A stretch of 36,611 nucleotides of DNA from UBA660 sp046704245 (GTDB lineage Bacteria; Bacillota_I; Bacilli_A; RF39; UBA660), in assembly GCA_046704245.1 (NCBI GenBank), contig JBJKSD010000002.1, positions 1 through 36,611 on the forward strand, given 5' to 3'. The position numbers and the translations under genes were made by a program. The notes beneath the pieces were generated by a model. The model did no database searches and was not told the origin of the DNA. It saw only the letters and a program-made list of their open reading frames with translations. Positions 32,048 through 36,611 of this stretch are shown here, piece after piece (within the stretch, counting starts at the first letter, position 1; every line of letters starts with the position of its first letter).

Positions 32048-32936
32048 AACTTTCACCTACCTTAGCAATAAAAATCTCATTTAGTGATGCTTCTTCTACT
32101 TCAAACTTTTGGATATCCTTACACTTTGAAACATACTTAAATACTTTATCTATTACACTAGCATCTTTAATCTTTACTTCATATTCTTCAATACTTTCCT
32201 TGACATCTATTACTCCATCTATTTTTAGTAAATCTTCTTTATTAACATCGCCTTTTATAAAGATATTCATCTTGCGAAAATCTTTTTTAATATCTTTTAA
32301 ATATCCTTCTAAGATTGATTTACCTTTAACCATGATAACTAACTTTTCACAGAATAATTCAACATGATCCATACGATGAGTAGCAAAGATAATAATTGAA
32401 CCTTTATTCTTAAGCTCAGCAATAACATTAATAAATAATTCAATATTAATAGGATCAAGCCCTGAAAAAGGTTCATCTAAGATTAATAATTTAGGTTCAT
32501 TAATAATAGCTGTTAAGAATTGAATCTTTTGTTGATTACCTTTAGATAACTCTTTAATCTTACGATCTTTATATTCCACAATATTAAAACGATCTAACCA
32601 ATAATCAAGTTTCTTTAAAATTACTTCTTCTTTCATTCCTTTTAAATTACCATAAAATAATACTTGATCTTTAACTGATAATTTAGTAAGTAGACTGCGA
32701 TCTTCAGTCATATAACCAATTTTATCAGTCATATTATAATCAATCTTTTTATTAAATAACGTAATCTTACCAGCATTGGGTTCTAATAATCCCATAATCA
32801 TTCTAAAAGTAGTAGTCTTTCCAGCTCCATTAGCACCTAACAAACCAAAAATTTCTCCTTCGCCAACCGAAAAACTAAAATTATCGACAGCTTTAAAATT
32901 ACCATAATATTTTGTAACATTATCTACCTTTAACAT
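32037..32936 (-). CDS. ABC exporter ATPase (NatA/YhaQ-like)
   Basis: 299 residues. Walker A GLLGANGAGKTTTFRMIMG (about 33-51), Q-loop region IGYMTEDRSLL, signature LSKGNQQK (about 130), Walker B LLILDEPFSGLDP, H-loop FATHRMDHVE. The C-terminal 80 residues form the DUF4162-type accessory domain usual for YhaQ/NatA ATPases, ending in FEVEEASLNEIFIAKVGE. Preceded by GGAGAT and a TGATATAAT box. Powers the permease encoded next. Confidence 0.93.
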   Translation of the reverse strand: MLKVDNVTKYYGNFKAVDNFSFSVGEGEIFGLLGANGAGKTTTFRMIMGLLEPNAGKITLFNKKIDYNMTDKIGYMTEDRSLLTKLSVKDQVLFYGNLKGMKEEVILKKLDYWLDRFNIVEYKDRKIKELSKGNQQKIQFLTAIINEPKLLILDEPFSGLDPINIELFINVIAELKNKGSIIIFATHRMDHVELFCEKLVIMVKGKSILEGYLKDIKKDFRKMNIFIKGDVNKEDLLKIDGVIDVKESIEEYEVKIKDASVIDKVFKYVSKCKDIQKFEVEEASLNEIFIAKVGESYEK

Positions 32937-32959
32937 AATAATCTCCTTTTCCCTTTTTC

Positions 32960-32968
32960 ATTATATCA
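32960..32968 (-). promoter_or_regulatory. Extended -10 promoter of the ABC exporter operon
   Basis: TGATATAAT on the minus strand, 24 bases before the ATPase ATG, just after the M16 peptidase stop. Confidence 0.55.
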
Positions 32969-32979
32969 CAAAATGAATA

Positions 32980-34272
32980 TTATTTAAGGGCGTTTTCTTC
33001 TGGTTTAATTATATAAGTTGCTATATTAGATAAATCTAAACCTTTAATAAAATCTTTTAATTCATCACTATTAAGATCTCTAATAATTTCAATCTCATCA
33101 AAATATACTTTTTTATAATTAATAATATTATCTAATATTTTATCATTGGTAGCCATAACATCATCAAACAACGATACATAATTCTTAATCAATACTTTCT
33201 TCATACGTTCAAAATCTTCATCATCGATGGTAATATTACTAATTAATTTTTTTATTTCATTAACTAATTCCTCTGGTTTTTCACTTTCAGCACTAATAAC
33301 AGCCATCATATAATCATCTACTTTTATCTTTTCAATATGAAAAGGTCCAGGTGTTAACTCTAAATCTCTCATCTTTTCATAAAATAAAGATGTTCGACCT
33401 AATAACATATATCCTAATATACCTAAATATAAGTTTCTTACTTTCGGTTCAAATTTAGTTAATTTTTTTAATGGGATTTTCATACCTATCGATAACTTAG
33501 GTATTTCCACAATCATTTGTTTTTCTTCATACTCTTTTACTACTTTAGGGGGTTCATTATATTTTTTTACTTCTATTTTATTTTGTTTGGGATATTTCTT
33601 CTTAGCTTGATTTTCTTTAATTAAATTCATAATTTCATCAGCATTAAAATTACCAGTAATAACCAAGACCATGTTAGATGGATGATAAAAAGTTTCATAA
33701 CATACATATAGATCTTCTTTAGTTATCTTCATAATATCATCTACTGTGCCACCAATCGATTCTTTAATTGGGTTAACAGCAAACATATTAGCACGTAATT
33801 TATCCTGTAAAACTCTAATTGGCATATCATCGTACATTCTTAATTCTTGTTCGATAATCCCCTTTTCCTTTTCAACATTCTTATCAGTAAAATATGGTGA
33901 ACTAACAAAATCTAAAAGATACTCTAAATTATTATTTAATTCTTCTGAACCATAGAATATATAAGATGTATGAAAGAAACCAGTAGCGGCATTAGCTTCA
34001 GCTCCTCTTTCAGCAAAGTAAGCAAAAGGATCAATACCTGATTTTTGTTCAAATAATTTATGCTCTAAAAAGTGCGCTATACCAGCTGGAAATCTCCTAT
34101 ATTTATTTTTACCTGCTGGTATAAATTCATTATAAGTTGAACCATATCTAGTAGTATATGTAACAAAACAATTATTACGATTTAATTGGGGTACTAAATA
34201 TACTTCTAAACCATTAGTTAATTTTTCATATAATAATTCTTGACCTATTTCAGCAAATTCCATCTTAAGCAT
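32980..34272 (-). CDS. M16-family metallopeptidase, catalytic (YmfH-like)
   Basis: 430 residues. Inverted zinc motif HxxEH is present in GIAHFLEHKLFEQ (about 65-77), with the distal Glu in GIIEQELRMYDDMP some 75 residues later. AFVNP-like FAVNPIKESIGGT and ITKEDLYVCYETFYHPSNM are typical of the family. The second half is the catalytically inert repeat. B. subtilis YmfF/YmfH is the likely counterpart; such pairs form a heterodimeric chamber that cleaves peptides. Start codon overlaps the preceding gene by eight bases. Confidence 0.9.
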   Translation of the reverse strand: MLKMEFAEIGQELLYEKLTNGLEVYLVPQLNRNNCFVTYTTRYGSTYNEFIPAGKNKYRRFPAGIAHFLEHKLFEQKSGIDPFAYFAERGAEANAATGFFHTSYIFYGSEELNNNLEYLLDFVSSPYFTDKNVEKEKGIIEQELRMYDDMPIRVLQDKLRANMFAVNPIKESIGGTVDDIMKITKEDLYVCYETFYHPSNMVLVITGNFNADEIMNLIKENQAKKKYPKQNKIEVKKYNEPPKVVKEYEEKQMIVEIPKLSIGMKIPLKKLTKFEPKVRNLYLGILGYMLLGRTSLFYEKMRDLELTPGPFHIEKIKVDDYMMAVISAESEKPEELVNEIKKLISNITIDDEDFERMKKVLIKNYVSLFDDVMATNDKILDNIINYKKVYFDEIEIIRDLNSDELKDFIKGLDLSNIATYIIKPEENALK

Positions 34273-35530
34273 TAGTTTTACCCCCTTCTAATAAGAAGAC
34301 TGTATCCAACTTTACTTTCTTAGTTATATTGATAATATCTTCTTTAGTTACTGACATTATTTTTTGTTTTTTGGTTGCTAAATCATCAGAATTAACTAAT
34401 ACTTTAGATAAGTATGCTTCAAGGATAGCTCCCGGTGAGTCTTCAGCCGCACTAATAAAACTGACTGCTACTTTTTTAGCTGTTTCAACTTCTTTATCAG
34501 TTAAACCCACTTTCATTCGATCCATCTGATATTTTATTAAGCGAACTGTTTTATTAAATTTATCTTTATCGATACCAGCGTAGATTAATAAAAGATTATC
34601 GATGGTTTTAGGTTGGGAACTAATATAGTAAGCTAGTGAATGTTTTTCTCGTACAATATTAAACAATCTAGAATTAGTAGGTCCTCCTAAAATAATACTA
34701 TAGACACTAATGACATATTTACGTTCAAATTCTGTCAAATGGTTTAATTTACATCCAATTGATAATTTAGATTGCATAATATCTTCTTTTTCAATTACTT
34801 TTCTAAATCTTCTTCTAATCTTTTGATGTTCAATAATAACTGGTCCATACTTTCTCTTAATAGTATTGATTGGCATTTTTTTAGTAATTAATTTTTTAAT
34901 ATCAAACAAATCAACATTTCCTAAAACAAAGATATCAACCAAATCACTTTTTATCATCGATTGATAGTATTCATATAGTTGTTCTTCATCTATTTGTTCT
35001 AGATCTTCTAAATAACCATATCCTCTATAAGATATGGGTGATTTATTATCCATTGCTTCTAACATTCTAATTAAACTATATTTAGTCATATTATCTTTAA
35101 TCGATTTAATTTCTGATTCAATACCATTTTTAACGATACGAAAATCTTTACTATTAAATTTATGCCCTTCAAGATTAGGATTAAACAATATTTCTAATAA
35201 TAAATCAAAAGCTTTTTCTAACATACCTGGTTCAGTATATTTTTCACTTAACATACTTAAATTAAATGAAGTTAGTGCATAATTACCAACACGCATGTTA
35301 GCATCTGATATTCTCAAACCATATAATTTTTCAGCTTCAATAGAAAGAAGCCTATTGCTAGGAAAATTAGCTGTTGAGTTTAATAATAGATCGGCTAAAA
35401 AGTTTCTAGTGGTGATTTCCTTTTTAACAATAGGTCTTCTAAAGACAATATTTATATTAATCGTTTTAAATTTATCAGTTTTTATAACGTGTAAATTATA
35501 TGGCCCAATAGCATATTTCTTATATTGCAT
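34265..35530 (-). CDS. M16-family peptidase-like protein, non-catalytic partner (YmfF-like)
   Basis: 421 residues. M16 fold without HxxEH: the equivalent region reads RNFLADLLLNSTANFPSNR. Conserved M16 features remain: LYGLRISDANMRVGNYALTSF, RGYGYLEDLEQIDEEQLYEYYQSM, VLGNVD, LGGPTNSRLFNIVREKHSLAYYISS, the RxxxxxxY-type substrate loop of the C-terminal half. It would supply half of the chamber and the peptide-binding Arg/Tyr to the catalytic partner encoded next. SD AGGGGAA before ATG. Confidence 0.87.
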   Translation of the reverse strand: MQYKKYAIGPYNLHVIKTDKFKTININIVFRRPIVKKEITTRNFLADLLLNSTANFPSNRLLSIEAEKLYGLRISDANMRVGNYALTSFNLSMLSEKYTEPGMLEKAFDLLLEILFNPNLEGHKFNSKDFRIVKNGIESEIKSIKDNMTKYSLIRMLEAMDNKSPISYRGYGYLEDLEQIDEEQLYEYYQSMIKSDLVDIFVLGNVDLFDIKKLITKKMPINTIKRKYGPVIIEHQKIRRRFRKVIEKEDIMQSKLSIGCKLNHLTEFERKYVISVYSIILGGPTNSRLFNIVREKHSLAYYISSQPKTIDNLLLIYAGIDKDKFNKTVRLIKYQMDRMKVGLTDKEVETAKKVAVSFISAAEDSPGAILEAYLSKVLVNSDDLATKKQKIMSVTKEDIINITKKVKLDTVFLLEGGKTNA

Positions 35531-35583
35531 ATTTATTCCCCTAACTACTTATTAGTATATGTTATATACCATAAATTATCATT

Positions 35584-36285
35584 TTATATTGATTCTAACG
35601 CCAATTCGATCATTTGAACTAAAGATCGTTCTCGTTCAATTGAAGTGGCAGATTCTCCAGTTTTAAATAATTTCACAACCGTAAGTAGACAACTAGCTTC
35701 TTTATTTAATACTTTAGCTATATGAAATAATCCATATGATTCCATTTCAGTAGCTATACAATTTAACTCTCCAGGAGCTTTCTTTAATTGATTTTCTTCA
35801 TTATAGAAAGCATCACTAGTTAAAATAGTTCCTTTATATAGTTTTATTCCTAACTTATTTGCTACTTCCTCAATATGGTTATTTAATTCTTTAGTTGATT
35901 CGATAACATGTCCTTCATAACCAGATAAAGCATAAGCAAAAGTTGATTCACTATAACTTTGTTCAGCTAATATTATATCGTATAATTTTAATGATGGATC
36001 ATATCCACCACATGATCCTACTCTAATTATCTTTTTAACATCATAAAATTTATATAACTCATAAGCATATATACCTATACTTGGTATTCCCATACCTGAT
36101 CCCATTACTGTTACTTTCTTATCTTTATAATATCCAGTATAACCATACATATTACGTACAGAATTAATCATTTGAACATTTGTTAAATAGTTATCAGCTA
36201 TAAATTTTGCTCGCAATGGATCTCCTGGCATTAATACTACTTCAGCTATATCTTCTTTATTTGCTTCGATGTGCGGTGTTGGCAT
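35584..36285 (-). CDS. DeoD-type purine nucleoside phosphorylase paralogue, altered active site
   Basis: 233 residues. PNP/UDP-phosphorylase fold, hexameric DeoD type: MPTPHIEANKEDIAEVVLMPGDPLRAKFIA (given in parts: MPTPHIEANKEDIAE, VLMPGDPLRAKFIA), MYGYTGYYKDKKVTVMGSGMG, IIRVGSCGGYD, TSDAFYN, IATEMESYGLFHIA. These bind phosphate and nucleoside. Oddity: where DeoD has TVSDxI with the catalytic Asp (Asp204 of E. coli), this protein has TVVKLF; the upstream paralogue keeps TVSD. It may have lost activity or changed substrate. Its SD (TAAGGAGG) overlaps the stop of the upstream copy, so they are one operon. Confidence 0.88.
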   Translation of the reverse strand: MPTPHIEANKEDIAEVVLMPGDPLRAKFIADNYLTNVQMINSVRNMYGYTGYYKDKKVTVMGSGMGIPSIGIYAYELYKFYDVKKIIRVGSCGGYDPSLKLYDIILAEQSYSESTFAYALSGYEGHVIESTKELNNHIEEVANKLGIKLYKGTILTSDAFYNEENQLKKAPGELNCIATEMESYGLFHIAKVLNKEASCLLTVVKLFKTGESATSIERERSLVQMIELALESI

Positions 36286-36296
36286 ACTATTCCTCC

Positions 36297-36611
36297 TTAT
36301 ATTGATTCTAACGCTAATTCGATCATTTTAGTAAAAGATTGTTCTCGTTCCTTAGATGTTGTTACTTCTTTTTTACCAACCAAATCACTAACGGTTAAAA
36401 TACATGCAGCTTCTTTATTTAATACTTTAGCTATATGAAATAATCCATATGATTCCATTTCTACAGCTATCGGTTTAATATCACTAGGTAACTTATTATT
36501 ACCATAGAAAGCATCGCTAGTTAAAATAATTCCTTTATATAAAGTTATTCCTAACTTATTTGCTACTTCCTCAATATGGTTATTTAATTCTTTAGTTGAT
36601 TCGATAACATG
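36297..36611 (-). CDS. deoD: DeoD-type purine nucleoside phosphorylase (C-terminal part)
   Basis: The last 104 codons plus stop; the N-terminal half lies beyond the right edge. Reads TSDAFYGNNKLPSD, IAVEMESYGLFHIAKVLNKEA, ILTVSDLVGKK, TSKERERSFTKMIELALESI. The TVSD catalytic Asp is intact, so this is the likely active PNP, cleaving purine (deoxy)nucleosides with phosphate. Long stretches are identical in DNA to the downstream copy. Co-transcribed with it (11 bases between stop and next ATG). Confidence 0.88.
   Translation of the reverse strand, partial: HVIESTKELNNHIEEVANKLGITLYKGIILTSDAFYGNNKLPSDIKPIAVEMESYGLFHIAKVLNKEAACILTVSDLVGKKEVTTSKEREQSFTKMIELALESI

Noticed and set aside
1..36611. 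CRISPR array, insertion sequence or prophage integration site
   Set aside because: No regularly spaced repeats, transposase, integrase or flanking direct repeats were seen; phage-like traces are limited to the endolysin-like gene and the domains fused to pilins.

Overview
The window is a very AT-rich (by eye about 70% A+T), densely packed stretch of chromosome from a low-GC Gram-positive bacterium, most likely an anaerobic gut-type member of the Bacilli close to Erysipelotrichia/RF39/Mollicutes-related clades. Reasons: Firmicutes-type genes (HelD, YmfF/YmfH-like M16 pair, DUF1292, ComGC-style pilin leaders), a class III anaerobic ribonucleotide reductase, an Hsp100 chaperone without its N-domain as in mycoplasmas, yet cell-wall genes (two MurC-like ligases). 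TGA is a stop (nrdD ends in TGA) but rare: of 35 stop codons read, 30 are TAA, 4 TAG, 1 TGA. Nearly everything is on the minus strand; only the pilin gene at 992-2296 is on plus. There is no gene-free stretch above 300 bases.

Layout from left to right: the first part of an ABC exporter (1-818); a divergent pilin-like gene carrying a phage-tail-like binding domain (992-2296); a thyA-folA-SpoU methylase operon (4730 to 2307); a PHP phosphoesterase; two unknown adjacent genes, each apparently built of two copies of one module (6989 to 5730); a 57-residue gene with its own strong promoter and terminator; HelD; a type II restriction-modification pair; an endolysin-like M23/LysM protein; a membrane-anchored protein; tRNA-Met. 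Then a NUDIX-glyA-pilin-pilin-folD operon (17762 to 13358), where two recently duplicated pilin genes lie between two one-carbon genes; two tandem MurC-like ligases; clpB with a CIRCE operator; a TM protein plus DUF1292 operon; a small zinc ribbon gene with a structured leader; a ZIP transporter; nrdG and an intein-containing nrdD; tRNA-Thr and tRNA-Arg; an HD hydrolase; ndk just behind tRNA-Leu; an ABC-2 exporter; an M16 peptidase pair; and two tandem DeoD-type phosphorylases, the second cut by the window edge.

Functionally, much of the window serves nucleotide and folate one-carbon metabolism (thyA, folA, glyA, folD, nrdD/nrdG, ndk, deoD, NUDIX). A second theme is tandem paralogy with divergence of key residues: pilins, murC, deoD, M16 and the modular unknown pair. 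Regulation is readable: consensus SigA promoters, a recurrent extended -10 (TGATATAAT), and hairpin terminators that often contain the stop codon of the gene they end.
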